Below, piece after piece: positions 8,279-16,857 of a stretch of 64,000 nucleotides of DNA. How positions within the stretch are numbered: position 1 is the first letter of the stretch; each line of letters starts with the position of its first letter. The notes under the pieces are model-generated. The model saw only the letters and a program-made list of their open reading frames with translations, made no database searches and was not told the origin of the DNA. Both the position numbers and the translations under genes were made by a program. The stretch lies in NCBI RefSeq assembly GCF_001643305.1, contig NZ_LSGW01000069.1, positions 62,001-126,000 of the forward strand, given 5' to 3'. The stretch is from Aeromonas salmonicida subsp. salmonicida. Its GTDB lineage: Bacteria; Pseudomonadota; Gammaproteobacteria; Enterobacterales; Aeromonadaceae.

Positions 8279-9486
8279 GCCTCCTTGTCGCCTCGCAACA
8301 AGTCGAGCAGCAGGCTGCCATCGCGCAGGGCCTTGTGCACCTGTACCGAGGTGGGCTTGGTGGGATCTTCGTAGAAATGGGTGGATTCGATCTGCAGCCG
8401 CACCAGGTATTCGGCCGGCAACTGGCTGGCCAGAGACTGGTGCAGCATGGGGAACAGCAGCCGATCGGCGCGGGTTATTTCCCCCCCCAGCAGCAGCTTG
8501 CCCGGATTGAGCAGACAGATGAGGTTGGAGAGCACCCGGGAGAGACGACCGGCCGCCTGATGGAGAATGTCCTGACACAGGCTGTTGCCCGCCAACGCCA
8601 GCTCGCACAACTCGCGGATGGTGACACTCTCCGGCAAATCATACTCCTGCATGCGCTCGCGCAGATCCCGGTATTGTGCCTCCAGCGCCTGATTGGTCAC
8701 CAGGGTGCAGGCGCAACCAAAGCCGCCGCAGTAGCAGCGCTGGCCGTAGGGTTCGAGCTGCAGGTGGCTGAGATCGCCGAGCAGGGCTGACTCGCTCTCG
8801 ATGAGCTGACCGTTGACCACCATGCCGACACCTATGTCGTTGTGGACGAACACCAGCACAGCATCGGCACAATTTTTGGCGGCGCCCCATTCACGCTCAG
8901 CCTGGATCCAGGTGCGCACATCGCCACTGACCAGCACGGGTACCGCGAACGCCTGTTGCAGGGTCGGACCAAGTGGCCAGTTGCGCAGATCATAGAAGGG
9001 GAAGTGTTTCACCATGCCGGAGTGACGCTCCACCTGCCCGGGCAGACAGAGGGCGATACAGGCAAGGCGCAACGCCTTCTTTGGCAGGAAACCCTCAATG
9101 GCTCGCACCAGACTGGCCAGCAGATCGGCACGTTCCGCTTCGCTGAAAGTATGACGATGACGGGCGAGAGAGCGACCGGCCAGATCGAACAGGGCCATGT
9201 CCACATAGCCACGGCCGAGGCGCATGGAGAGAAACTGGAAGCGGCGTTCGTTGATGCGCAGCAGGGTCTGACGGCGACCACGCCCCACCGAGCTTTCACC
9301 ACAGGTCACCACCAGACCGCCATCGAGCCGTTCACGGGTGATCTTGGTGATGCTGGCCGGAGAGAGGCCGGTCAAACGGGACAGATCGGTACGGGACAGC
9401 TCCTTGTGCTCCTCCAGGCTGGCGTAGACCAGGCCATAGTTGAGCTGACGGATCAAATCGATACTGCCTTTCACGATCTCATTCAT
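8275..9486 (-). CDS. mlc: Mlc/NagC-like ROK family transcriptional regulator
   Basis: About 403 residues from the ATG at 9486. An N-terminal winged helix (RTDLSRLTGLSPASITKITR, about residues 30-50) is followed by a ROK domain. The zinc site near residue 250 is complete: SHLQLEPYGQRCYCGGFGC carries the histidine and three cysteines of the Mlc pattern. FPFYDLRNWPLG also resembles Mlc. Mlc represses sugar PTS genes and is relieved by binding the glucose permease. An in-frame start 15 codons earlier (9531) is possible, but family alignment favours 9486. The gene overlaps the sensor kinase by 4 nt, an unexpected coupling of a sugar regulator to a carboxylate two-component system. NagC-type function cannot be excluded. 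Confidence 0.82.
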   Translation of the reverse strand: MNEIVKGSIDLIRQLNYGLVYASLEEHKELSRTDLSRLTGLSPASITKITRERLDGGLVVTCGESSVGRGRRQTLLRINERRFQFLSMRLGRGYVDMALFDLAGRSLARHRHTFSEAERADLLASLVRAIEGFLPKKALRLACIALCLPGQVERHSGMVKHFPFYDLRNWPLGPTLQQAFAVPVLVSGDVRTWIQAEREWGAAKNCADAVLVFVHNDIGVGMVVNGQLIESESALLGDLSHLQLEPYGQRCYCGGFGCACTLVTNQALEAQYRDLRERMQEYDLPESVTIRELCELALAGNSLCQDILHQAAGRLSRVLSNLICLLNPGKLLLGGEITRADRLLFPMLHQSLASQLPAEYLVRLQIESTHFYEDPTKPTSVQVHKALRDGSLLLDLLRGDKEA

Positions 9487-9551
9487 AGGGTACGGGTTAA
9501 CGAAAGGAACGGATGGCGGCAATTTTCCCACATTCTCTGCCGATCCCCAAA

Positions 9552-9584
9552 TTTGCCGTCTGGAAATGACATCCAGACGGCAAA
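9552..9584 (-). terminator. Stem-loop between the chemoreceptor and the ROK gene
   Basis: A 12-bp perfect stem (TTTGCCGTCTGG, 9552-9563, with 9573-9584) lies just after the stop of the chemoreceptor gene on the minus strand. The trailing T-rich tract is weak (AAATTT), so termination strength is uncertain. Confidence 0.6.
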
Positions 9585-9591
9585 AATGCGA

Positions 9592-11259
9592 TCAATAACG
9601 GAATTGGGAGACGAGTTTACGCAATTTGTCACCCGTGCTGGCCAGGTCGCGGGTGGTGCTGTTGGACTCCACAGCCGCATCGGTCAGCTCGCTGACGATC
9701 TGCTGGATGGCCACCAGGTTCTTGTTGATCTCCTCCGACACCGCATGCTGCTCCTCGGCGGCGGTGGCAATCTGGATATTCATGTCGTTGATGGTGCTGA
9801 CCGCCATCACCATGCTGTCGAGGGAGGTGGCGATATGGCTTGCCTCCTGTACCGTCTCCTGGCTGCGCTCCTCGCTGGCCTGCATCAAGTCTACCGCCTG
9901 TTTGACGCCGCTTTGCAGCCGTTGAAGCATCTCGTTGATCTCCTTGGTGCTCTGCTGGGTTCGGCCCGCCAGGGAGCGCACCTCGTCTGCAACGACCGCA
10001 AAGCCGCGCCCCTGCTCACCGGCCCGGGCTGCTTCGATGGCGGCGTTGAGCGCCAGCAGGTTGGTCTGCTCTGCAATGCCGCGAATGACCTCCACTACAG
10101 AACCAATCTTGCCGGTTTCATGGGCCAGCTGCTCGATGACCCCGGAGGCGGTATGCACCTCCCCCACCAGCCGGTTGATGCTGTTGATGGCGGTGCCCAC
10201 CACGCCACGGGCAGCATCGGACTCCCGTGCCGCGTCACTGGTGGCCGTCGCCGCGTTGGAGGCACTGGCCGCCACTTCCTGTGCGGTGGAGCTCATCTCG
10301 GTCACTGCGGTGACCACCTGATCCGTCTCTCTGCTGTGGCCCTGCATCTGATGATCATAGTGTTCGCTCAAACTGTGCAACTTCTCCACGGCACTGAACA
10401 GATGATTGCTGGTTTCCCCCACCTGGCTCACCACCGACTGGATCCGCTCGACGAAGCGGTTGAACGCCGTGGCCAGCTGGCCAATTTCATCATTGCTCTG
10501 CACCTTGAGGCGCTGGGTCAAATCCCCCTCATCGTCTGCGATGTCATTAAGTGCCTGAACGGCATCTGCCAGCGGTCGGGTAACCCGGTTGCCTATCACC
10601 ACTGTCGCCACCAGGGTGATGCCCAGTATCACCAGAATGAGCAATACACTGCTCTGCAGGGAGTCGTGCATGTTGTTCTCGCGCTCGGTGCGCAGCGCCG
10701 CCAGCTCGTTGTCGATGTCGTCGATATAAAAGCCGGTGCCGATAATCCACTCATATTTGTCGAGCACCAGGTTGAAGGAGAGCTTGGGCGCATCCCGCCC
10801 GATAGAAGGCTTGGCGGTCCAGTATTCGGAGAAACCATCTCCCTGACGGGCGGCTTTGACGATCTCCTGGATCAGCAGCTTGCCCTTGGCATCCTTGTCC
10901 TGCCAACGGTTCTTGCCCTCCATCTCGGGACGGGTCGGCAACAAGACGGTATTGCCCTGAAAGTCGTAAACGAAGAAATAGCCATCGCTGCTGTAGCGCA
11001 GCGGCCGCAATATTTCGGCTACCTGCTTGCGCACTTCCGGGGTATCTGGCTGGTTGTAGACAGTGTCGACAGCCGTCTTGGCGAGCATCAGATAGCTGCT
11101 GAGCAGTGCCTTCCGCTCCTTGATCGCATTCTCACGCGCAACGATCAGATCGGCTTCAAGATCGCTCTTGGAGATCATGTAATTGCTGAGGTTGACTACC
11201 AGAGCCATCAGGAGCACGGGGACGGCTCCCAACAACAGAATTTTCTGTTTTAGCGTCAT
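9592..11259 (-). CDS. Methyl-accepting chemotaxis protein with single Cache sensor
   Basis: A 555-residue chemoreceptor. It has a first membrane helix (about residues 7-27), a periplasmic sCache_2-type sensor (about 35-185, with [18 protein letters not shown]), a second helix (about 188-210), a HAMP domain (about 212-265) and a long coiled-coil signalling domain. The hairpin tip reads [20 protein letters not shown]. Such receptors bind small ligands, often short carboxylates, and control CheA kinase. The final residues (LVSQFRY) show no CheR/CheB NWETF-type pentapeptide. AAGGA lies 8 nt before the ATG. The gene is monocistronic. Its ligand is unknown, although the neighbouring carboxylate genes make an organic acid plausible. 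Confidence 0.93.
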   Translation of the reverse strand: MTLKQKILLLGAVPVLLMALVVNLSNYMISKSDLEADLIVARENAIKERKALLSSYLMLAKTAVDTVYNQPDTPEVRKQVAEILRPLRYSSDGYFFVYDFQGNTVLLPTRPEMEGKNRWQDKDAKGKLLIQEIVKAARQGDGFSEYWTAKPSIGRDAPKLSFNLVLDKYEWIIGTGFYIDDIDNELAALRTERENNMHDSLQSSVLLILVILGITLVATVVIGNRVTRPLADAVQALNDIADDEGDLTQRLKVQSNDEIGQLATAFNRFVERIQSVVSQVGETSNHLFSAVEKLHSLSEHYDHQMQGHSRETDQVVTAVTEMSSTAQEVAASASNAATATSDAARESDAARGVVGTAINSINRLVGEVHTASGVIEQLAHETGKIGSVVEVIRGIAEQTNLLALNAAIEAARAGEQGRGFAVVADEVRSLAGRTQQSTKEINEMLQRLQSGVKQAVDLMQASEERSQETVQEASHIATSLDSMVMAVSTINDMNIQIATAAEEQHAVSEEINKNLVAIQQIVSELTDAAVESNSTTRDLASTGDKLRKLVSQFRY

Positions 11260-11389
11260 TTTTCACATCCTTGCTGCTGTTTTTATTGGTGTTCCGTTCC
11301 TACCTGACCAGTATAGGATGCTGGTCGACGTGGACCCGCTTTCGCTACAATCCCCGCACCTTTATCTATCGACCCTGATGGGCTGACAC

Positions 11390-11845
11390 ATGAACAAATG
11401 TCCTTGCGGTTCCACTCTTTCTCTCGAACTGTGCTGCGGATCACTGCACCAGGGGGCCGAAGCCCGCACACCGGAGCAGCTGATGCGCTCCCGTTACAGT
11501 GCCTTCGTGCTGGGGCTGGGCGACTATCTGATACACAGCTGGCACCCTGATCATCTGGGTGGGTTGACGGCAGATCAACTCTCCCAGACCGACACCCGCT
11601 GGGACGGGTTGGATATCCTCGCCGCTCAGGGTGGTCCGCTGGACGACACCGGCATGGTAGAATTCAAGGCCTGGTTCCGGGAGGGAGATGAACGCCACTG
11701 CCTGCATGAGCGTTCCCGCTTCGTGCGCCATCAAGGGCGCTGGGTCTATGCCGATGGCGAGCAGGATCCGGCACCGCTGCAGGCAGGGCGCAACGACCCC
11801 TGCCCCTGTGGCAGCGGCAAAAAGTTCAAGAAGTGCTGCGGTTAA
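11390..11845 (+). CDS. ychJ: YchJ family SEC-C motif protein
   Basis: A 151-residue protein with metal-binding cysteine motifs at both ends: [14 protein letters not shown] at the N-terminus and [14 protein letters not shown] at the C-terminus. The C-terminal SEC-C motif is the zinc-binding module also found at the end of SecA. The central region ([21 protein letters not shown]) is the conserved UPF0225/YchJ NTF2-like domain. The cellular role of YchJ is not established. The gene is single and ends in a strong terminator. Confidence 0.93.
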   Translation: MNKCPCGSTLSLELCCGSLHQGAEARTPEQLMRSRYSAFVLGLGDYLIHSWHPDHLGGLTADQLSQTDTRWDGLDILAAQGGPLDDTGMVEFKAWFREGDERHCLHERSRFVRHQGRWVYADGEQDPAPLQAGRNDPCPCGSGKKFKKCCG

Positions 11846-11867
11846 AGGCTCGACCATCCAGCTTTTG

Positions 11868-11887
11868 GGGCGCTCGGCGCCCTTTTT
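11868..11887 (+). terminator. Terminator after ychJ
   Basis: A GGGCGC/GCGCCC stem (11868-11873 and 11877-11882) with a 3-nt loop is followed directly by five T. Confidence 0.8.
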
Positions 11888-11920
11888 CTTTGTTCGCCGG
11901 TGACGCCTGCGGCTGTCTCT

Positions 11921-11936
11921 TGTGACTCCCGTCACA
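11921..11936. promoter_or_regulatory. Candidate CRP site upstream of glpABC
   Basis: TGTGACTCCCGTCACA is a perfect match to the CRP consensus TGTGA-N6-TCACA. It lies 120 nt before the glpA start. CRP-cAMP activation of glp genes is known in E. coli, so the site fits the gene function. Confidence 0.75.
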
Positions 11937-11959
11937 TAATGCTCATATCCTTGTCATTT

Positions 11960-11977
11960 ATGCGCGTTTACGAACAT
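11960..11977. promoter_or_regulatory. Candidate GlpR operator upstream of glpABC
   Basis: ATGCGCGTTTACGAACAT is an 18-bp imperfect palindrome. Its right half (CGAACAT) matches the E. coli GlpR operator half-site exactly and the left half has two changes. GlpR represses glp operons until glycerol 3-phosphate binds it. Confidence 0.55.
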
Positions 11978-11981
11978 TAAT

Positions 11982-11995
11982 TTGGCCCATATCAA
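11982..11995. promoter_or_regulatory. Candidate FNR site upstream of glpABC
   Basis: TTGGCCCATATCAA matches 8 of the 10 defined positions of TTGAT-N4-ATCAA, with a perfect right half. glpABC is an FNR-activated operon in E. coli, so the site is plausible. Its position close to the gene, after the presumed GlpR operator, leaves the mode of action open. Confidence 0.45.
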
Positions 11996-12055
11996 ACATT
12001 TCATCCCATGAGTAAGGGACACTGTTCCCATCTGGAAGAGATGAGACGGGCAAGA

Positions 12056-13750
12056 ATGAAAAGAATAACCACACAAGTCGTCATCATAGGGGGTGGCGCA
12101 ACCGGAGCCGGCATCATGCGCGATTGCGCACTGCGCGGCATCGACTGCATCCTGCTGGAGCGCGATGACATCGCCGCCGGCACCACGGGCCGCAACCACG
12201 GTTTGCTCCACTCTGGCGCCCGCTATGCGGTGACGGATCCGGAATCCGCCCGCGAGTGCATTCAGGAAAACCGCATCCTCAAGCGGATCGCCAGCCACTG
12301 CGTCGAGGACACGGGCGGTCTCTTCGTCACCCTGCCGGAAGATGACATCAATTTTCAAAAAACCTTTATGGATGCCTGCGCCCTGGCGGGTATAGATACA
12401 CGCCAGCTGGATCCGGCCGATGCGCTGCGCCTCGAGCCCAACGTCAACCCGGCCCTGATAGGGGCTATTCAAGTACCGGACGGCACTGTGGATCCTTTCC
12501 GCCTCGCCGCCGCCAACGTACTGGATGCCAAGGAACACGGCGCGCGCATTTTCACCCACAGCAAGGTGCTGGGGCTGCTGCGCAATCAGGACAGAGTCTA
12601 TGGCGTCAAGGCCATCAACACCCGCACCGGTGAAGCCTTCGAAGTGGAGGCCCAGGAGGTGGTGAACGCTGCCGGGATCTGGGGCCAACAGATCTGCGAG
12701 TACGCCGATCTCGGCATCCGCATGTTCCCGGCCAAGGGTTCGTTGCTCATCATGGATTACCGCATCAACCAGATGGTGCTCAACCGCGCTCGCAAACCTG
12801 CGGATGCGGACATACTGGTGCCTGGCGATACCATCTCCCTCATCGGCACCACTTCAAGCCGCATCGACTATCACAAGATTGATCAGCTCACCGTGGATCC
12901 GGACGAGGTGGAGGTGCTGCTGCGTGAGGGGATCAAGCTCGCCCCCATCATGGCCCGCACCCGTCTGCTGCGCGCCTACGCCGGGGTTCGCCCCCTGGTG
13001 GCGGTGGATGGCGACGAGACCGGCCGCAACATCAGCCGCGGCATAGTGCTGCTGGATCATGCCGAGCGCGATGGGCTACAGGGCTTCAATACCATCACCG
13101 GCGGCAAGCTGATGACCTACCGGCTGATGGCCGAGTGGGCCACCGACCTTATCGCCAGGAAGATAGGCAACACCAAGCCGTGCCGCACCGCCGAACTCAG
13201 CCTGCCCGGCTCGCGGGATCCGGAGAAAGTGTCCGCCCCCGGTCTGTCGGCCCCGGCAGAAGGCTCGGCCCAGTATCGCCACGGCGAGCGGGTCATCGCC
13301 TTCTTTCGTGACAACCCCAAGGCCAACGCCCTCATCTGCGAATGCGAGATGGTGACAGCCGGCGAAATCGAATACGCCCTGCGGGAGCTCGACGTGGACA
13401 ACCTGGTGGATCTGCGCCGCCGCACGCGCCTCGGCATGGGCCCCTGTCAGGGAGAGCTGTGCGCCTACCGGGCCGCCGGTCTGATGCAGGAGTATGGCAA
13501 GGCCGATGGCCGCGAAGCCTGTGTCATGTTGCGCCAGTTCCTGGAAGAACGTTACAAGGGTACCCGCCCCGTGCTGTGGGGCGATGCCCTGCGGGAAGCG
13601 GAGTTTACCTACTGGATTTATGAAGGGCTGTTTGGTCTGGGAGAGTGGACTGCGCCCCATCTGGTGGCCGAGCCCCCCTTTCCCCTCGACCCTGTGACCA
13701 GGACAGAGGATCACAGCCAGGCCACATTGACTCAAGGAGTGCAGTCATGA
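12056..13750 (+). CDS. glpA: Anaerobic glycerol-3-phosphate dehydrogenase subunit A
   Basis: The catalytic FAD subunit of the anaerobic enzyme, oxidising sn-glycerol 3-phosphate to dihydroxyacetone phosphate and passing electrons to the GlpB/GlpC arm. The Rossmann motif VVIIGGGATGAGI lies at the N-terminus, followed by GRNHGLLHSGARYAVTD. A C-terminal BFD-type [2Fe-2S] domain has CECE and GPCQGELC cysteines near residues 425-465. I use the ATG at 12056 because it matches the family N-terminus. ATGs at 12041 and 12008 are also in frame, and none has a strong Shine-Dalgarno. The stop overlaps glpB (ATGA). The upstream gap holds CRP, GlpR-like and FNR-like sites. Confidence 0.95.
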   Translation: MKRITTQVVIIGGGATGAGIMRDCALRGIDCILLERDDIAAGTTGRNHGLLHSGARYAVTDPESARECIQENRILKRIASHCVEDTGGLFVTLPEDDINFQKTFMDACALAGIDTRQLDPADALRLEPNVNPALIGAIQVPDGTVDPFRLAAANVLDAKEHGARIFTHSKVLGLLRNQDRVYGVKAINTRTGEAFEVEAQEVVNAAGIWGQQICEYADLGIRMFPAKGSLLIMDYRINQMVLNRARKPADADILVPGDTISLIGTTSSRIDYHKIDQLTVDPDEVEVLLREGIKLAPIMARTRLLRAYAGVRPLVAVDGDETGRNISRGIVLLDHAERDGLQGFNTITGGKLMTYRLMAEWATDLIARKIGNTKPCRTAELSLPGSRDPEKVSAPGLSAPAEGSAQYRHGERVIAFFRDNPKANALICECEMVTAGEIEYALRELDVDNLVDLRRRTRLGMGPCQGELCAYRAAGLMQEYGKADGREACVMLRQFLEERYKGTRPVLWGDALREAEFTYWIYEGLFGLGEWTAPHLVAEPPFPLDPVTRTEDHSQATLTQGVQS

Positions 13751-15027
13751 AATTTGACAGTATCGTGATAGGTGGCGGCATGGCGGGTCTCTCGGCGGCG
13801 CTGCGCCTCGCCGAAGCGGGTCAGAAGACGCTGCTGATGGCCTCTGGCCAGAGTGCCCTGCACTTCTCTTCCGGCTCCATCGACCTGCTCGAGAGCGAGG
13901 GGGATCCCCGCGCTGCCCTGCCCGCCTTCATGGCGGAGCACCCGGATCACCCTTACAGCAAAGTAGGCCTGACCAACATAGAGGCGAGCCTTGCCGATCT
14001 GCAGCGCCACTGCCACGAGCAGGGGCTGCCCCTGTTTCGCCAGGAAACCAACCACCAGCGGCTGACCCCCATAGGCACCCTGAAATCCACCTGGCTGTCG
14101 CCCCACACCTGCGCCTGCCAGACGGATGCGCCGGCTCCCGATGCCATCTTGCTGGCGACCCTGGAAGGGTTTCGCGACTTTCACCCGGCGCTCGCGGCCG
14201 CCAATCTGGCGACCCATCCGCGCTTCGCCCACTGTCGCATCATGACAGGGGAAATTCGCCTGCCCCAGCTCGCCGAGTTCAGCCGTAATCCCCACGAGTT
14301 TCGCTCCGCCGACATAGCCCGCCTGTTTGACAAACAAAAGGGCGACCAGCCCGATCTGCTGGCAGATCTGGCCCGCGAGATCTGCCGCATGGTGCACGAG
14401 AGCAGCGATCCTGGCTGCCGCCATGTGGTGCTGCCCGCCTGCCTGTCACTGGGGCTGGTCGGCCCCCGTCTGGCGGAACTGGAAAAACGCACCGGCTGCA
14501 CCATCAAGGAGGTGGCGACCATGCCGCCGTCACTCATCGGCATGCGGATGCAAGAGGCGCTCAAGCGTCGCTTCCAGGCCCTGGGCGGTACCTTCCTCAC
14601 CAGCGAGCGAGTGCTTGGCGCCCGTTACGAGGGGGACAAGGTGCTCGGTGTACACAGCCAGAACGGCGACGATCAGCTGTTTGAAGCAGATCATTTCGTG
14701 CTCGCCTCCGGCAGCTTCTTCAGCCGCGGCCTCGAATCCCGTCTGCGCGGTATTCGCGAGCCCATCTTCAATGCCGATGTGTTGAGTCTGGAGGAGCGCG
14801 ATGCCTGGGCCGGTCGCCGCCTGTTCGACCACCACCCCTTCATGGGCTTCGGGGTCAAGACCGACGACAAGCTCAGAGTGATGCGCGGCGGCAAACCGCT
14901 CACCAACCTCTATGGCGCGGGCAGCGTGCTGGCTCACTATGACCCCATCAAAGAGGGCTCCGGATCCGGCGTCGCCGTTGCCACCGGCTGGCAGGCCGCC
15001 GGCCATATTCTGGGCGCGGCCCAATGA
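13747..15027 (+). CDS. glpB: Anaerobic glycerol-3-phosphate dehydrogenase subunit B
   Basis: A 426-residue flavoprotein with an N-terminal FAD motif (VIGGGMAGLSAALRLAEAG). It matches GlpB, which binds FMN and relays electrons between GlpA and the iron-sulfur subunit GlpC. The start at 13747 overlaps the glpA stop by 4 nt, so translation is coupled. An in-frame reading region continues upstream within glpA but is not used. The C-terminus (FDHHPFMGFGVKTDD, then GSGVAVATGWQAAG) is typical of the family. Length is near the E. coli protein of about 419 residues. Confidence 0.95.
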   Translation: MKFDSIVIGGGMAGLSAALRLAEAGQKTLLMASGQSALHFSSGSIDLLESEGDPRAALPAFMAEHPDHPYSKVGLTNIEASLADLQRHCHEQGLPLFRQETNHQRLTPIGTLKSTWLSPHTCACQTDAPAPDAILLATLEGFRDFHPALAAANLATHPRFAHCRIMTGEIRLPQLAEFSRNPHEFRSADIARLFDKQKGDQPDLLADLAREICRMVHESSDPGCRHVVLPACLSLGLVGPRLAELEKRTGCTIKEVATMPPSLIGMRMQEALKRRFQALGGTFLTSERVLGARYEGDKVLGVHSQNGDDQLFEADHFVLASGSFFSRGLESRLRGIREPIFNADVLSLEERDAWAGRRLFDHHPFMGFGVKTDDKLRVMRGGKPLTNLYGAGSVLAHYDPIKEGSGSGVAVATGWQAAGHILGAAQ

Positions 15028-15078
15028 TTACTTCGTCCCATATCCCGTGTCTTCATCATCGCCGGGAGGAGAACTGAC

Positions 15079-16281
15079 ATGCTACTGGATCACGCCAACC
15101 AAACTTTCGATCAGTGCATCAAATGCACCGTCTGCACCGCCTACTGCCCTGTGGCCAAGGCCAACCCCGCCTACCCCGGCCCCAAACAGGCGGGCCCGGA
15201 TGGCGAGCGGCTGCGGATCAAGAGCCCGGAGCTGTTCGACAGCGCTCTCAAATACTGTACCAACTGCAAGCGCTGTGAAGTCGCCTGCCCGAGCGGCGTG
15301 CGCATCGGCGACATCATCGCCAAGGCCAAAGACAAGTACAGCGGCTTCAAACCCGGGATCCGCGAGTTCGTGCTCTCCCACACCGACCTGATGGGCAGCA
15401 TGTCCACCCTGATGGCCCCCGTGGTCAACTTCACCACCGGCCTCAAGCCCATGAAGCTGGTGCTGGACAAGGCGCTGGGAGTCTCCTCCCACCGCGATCT
15501 GCCCAAATACTCTCAGGGCACCTTCCGCGGCTGGTACAAGAAGCAGAAAGCCAGCCAGGCCCAATATCAGCGCCAGATAGCCTATTTCCACGGCTGCTAC
15601 GTCAACTACAACCACCCGCAGCTCGGCAAGGAGCTGGTGCAGGTGCTCAACGCCATGAACATAGGCGTGCAGTTGCTGGAGCGGGAGAAGTGCTGCGGCG
15701 TACCGCTGATTGCCAACGGCTTCATGGACAAGGCCAAGCAGCAGGCGGCCTTCAACATCAAGCAGCTTGAGAACACGCTGCTGGGCAACGAGATGCCGCT
15801 GCTGGCCACCTCCTCCACCTGCGGCTTCACCCTGCGGGACGAATACCCCCACCTGCTGGAGCAGGACAATCACAAGGTGCGGGATCGCATCTCACTGGTG
15901 ACCCGCTTCCTGTGGAACGAGTTTTACAAGGGCAACAAACCGGCCATGAAGCCGCTGGACCTGCACATCGCCTACCATACCCCTTGCCACATGGAGAAAA
16001 TGGGCGGCGTCATCTATACCCTCGAATTGCTGCGCGCCATTCCCGGGGTCAAGGTGACGGTACTGGAGTCCCAGTGCTGCGGCATCGCCGGCACCTACGG
16101 TTTCAAGTCCGAGAACTACGAGACCAGCCAGGCCATAGGCGAAGGGTTGTTTGATCAGATAAACCGCCTCAAGCCTGATCTGGTCATCACGGACTGCGAG
16201 ACCTGCAAGTGGCAGATCGAGATGAGTACAGAGTTTCGCTGTGAACATCCCGTCCATCTGCTGGCCCAGGCCCTGGTCTGA
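15079..16281 (+). CDS. glpC: Anaerobic glycerol-3-phosphate dehydrogenase subunit C
   Basis: A 400-residue iron-sulfur membrane-anchor subunit. Two [4Fe-4S] ferredoxin motifs appear near the start: CIKCTVCTAYCP (about residue 14) and CTNCKRCEVACP (about 70). Two cysteine-rich CCG domains follow, with REKCCGVPL near 210 and ESQCCGIAGTYG near 335. GlpC links the GlpAB dimer to the membrane and menaquinone. GGAGGA lies upstream of the ATG, 51 nt after glpB. The operon ends at a clear terminator 29 nt downstream. Confidence 0.95.
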   Translation: MLLDHANQTFDQCIKCTVCTAYCPVAKANPAYPGPKQAGPDGERLRIKSPELFDSALKYCTNCKRCEVACPSGVRIGDIIAKAKDKYSGFKPGIREFVLSHTDLMGSMSTLMAPVVNFTTGLKPMKLVLDKALGVSSHRDLPKYSQGTFRGWYKKQKASQAQYQRQIAYFHGCYVNYNHPQLGKELVQVLNAMNIGVQLLEREKCCGVPLIANGFMDKAKQQAAFNIKQLENTLLGNEMPLLATSSTCGFTLRDEYPHLLEQDNHKVRDRISLVTRFLWNEFYKGNKPAMKPLDLHIAYHTPCHMEKMGGVIYTLELLRAIPGVKVTVLESQCCGIAGTYGFKSENYETSQAIGEGLFDQINRLKPDLVITDCETCKWQIEMSTEFRCEHPVHLLAQALV

Positions 16282-16309
16282 TCGCAGATCACCCAGACAG
16301 ACACGCAAC

Positions 16310-16340
16310 GAGCCGGCCCATGCCGGCTCTTTCATTTCAG
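16310..16340 (+). terminator. Terminator after glpC
   Basis: GAGCCGGC (16310-16317), loop CCAT, GCCGGCTC (16322-16329), followed by a T-rich tract. It closes the glpABC operon. Confidence 0.8.
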
Positions 16341-16481
16341 CAAGTTCATCAAACGTACCCGGTGCAAATAAACTGCCGCGAATGACAGGCAGAGGCGAGA
16401 TGATTGAATCTGGTTCTCCTGTGCCTCTCACCGGGTTCAGAACCCACCCAAATACAGAATAAATATTCACCGCCAAATCTA

Positions 16482-16497
16482 TACCCATAAATAGATA
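16482..16497. promoter_or_regulatory. Candidate NarP/NarL 7-2-7 site
   Basis: TACCCATAAATAGATA has one perfect heptamer (TACYYMT) and an inverted heptamer with one mismatch, spaced by two bases. This is the arrangement NarP and NarL use at nrf promoters in E. coli. A second perfect single heptamer, TACCCAT, lies at 16699-16705, near where transcription would begin. Confidence 0.4.
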
Positions 16498-16655
16498 AGT
16501 CACATGCTCGATTTCAAGCCAACCCTTGCCACATCAGGTATGCCAACCAACATTGCCAACAAGGTGCAACGACATGCTGGCAAAGCGCGTCAATAAGTTG
16601 AGTTTTCTCATTATTTAACCGGGATCTCATTTCCGGCACTTGCTCCCCCAGGCAA

Positions 16656-16669
16656 TTGATCTAGCGCAA
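16656..16669. promoter_or_regulatory. Candidate FNR site for nrf
   Basis: TTGATCTAGCGCAA matches 8 of 10 defined positions of TTGAT-N4-ATCAA. nrf operons are FNR-dependent in E. coli. With the usual -41.5 centre, transcription would begin near 16704. No clear -10 hexamer stands out. Confidence 0.5.
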
Positions 16670-16857
16670 GCTCAGTCCTGATAAATCATCATCCATTTTA
16701 CCCATTTGGTAATATCCAACCCGAGCAATCGCATATTACATGGGTTTTATTCACTAATAACAATTAATCGGCCTGCCTGCTCCTGCCTAGTGCGGGGGCT
16801 GATGCCCACATCCAGGATGGAACGGTCAGGCTTGGCAATGAGATCGATTCGGGAGTG

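Larger units (their letters stand above)
16341..16857 (+). promoter_or_regulatory. Long control region upstream of nrfA
   Basis: About 515 bp without a convincing gene. It is more AT-rich than its surroundings, especially from 16440 to 16770, as expected of a regulated promoter. It carries an FNR-like site and NarL/NarP-like heptamers (listed separately). The untranslated leader would be roughly 150 nt if the FNR site sets the start. Confidence 0.6.

Noticed and set aside
8842-11253. Plus-strand frame of 803 codons opposite the ROK and chemoreceptor genes
   Set aside because: It spans two real minus-strand genes and the gap between them, and its product is unlike known proteins. High GC makes such frames common.
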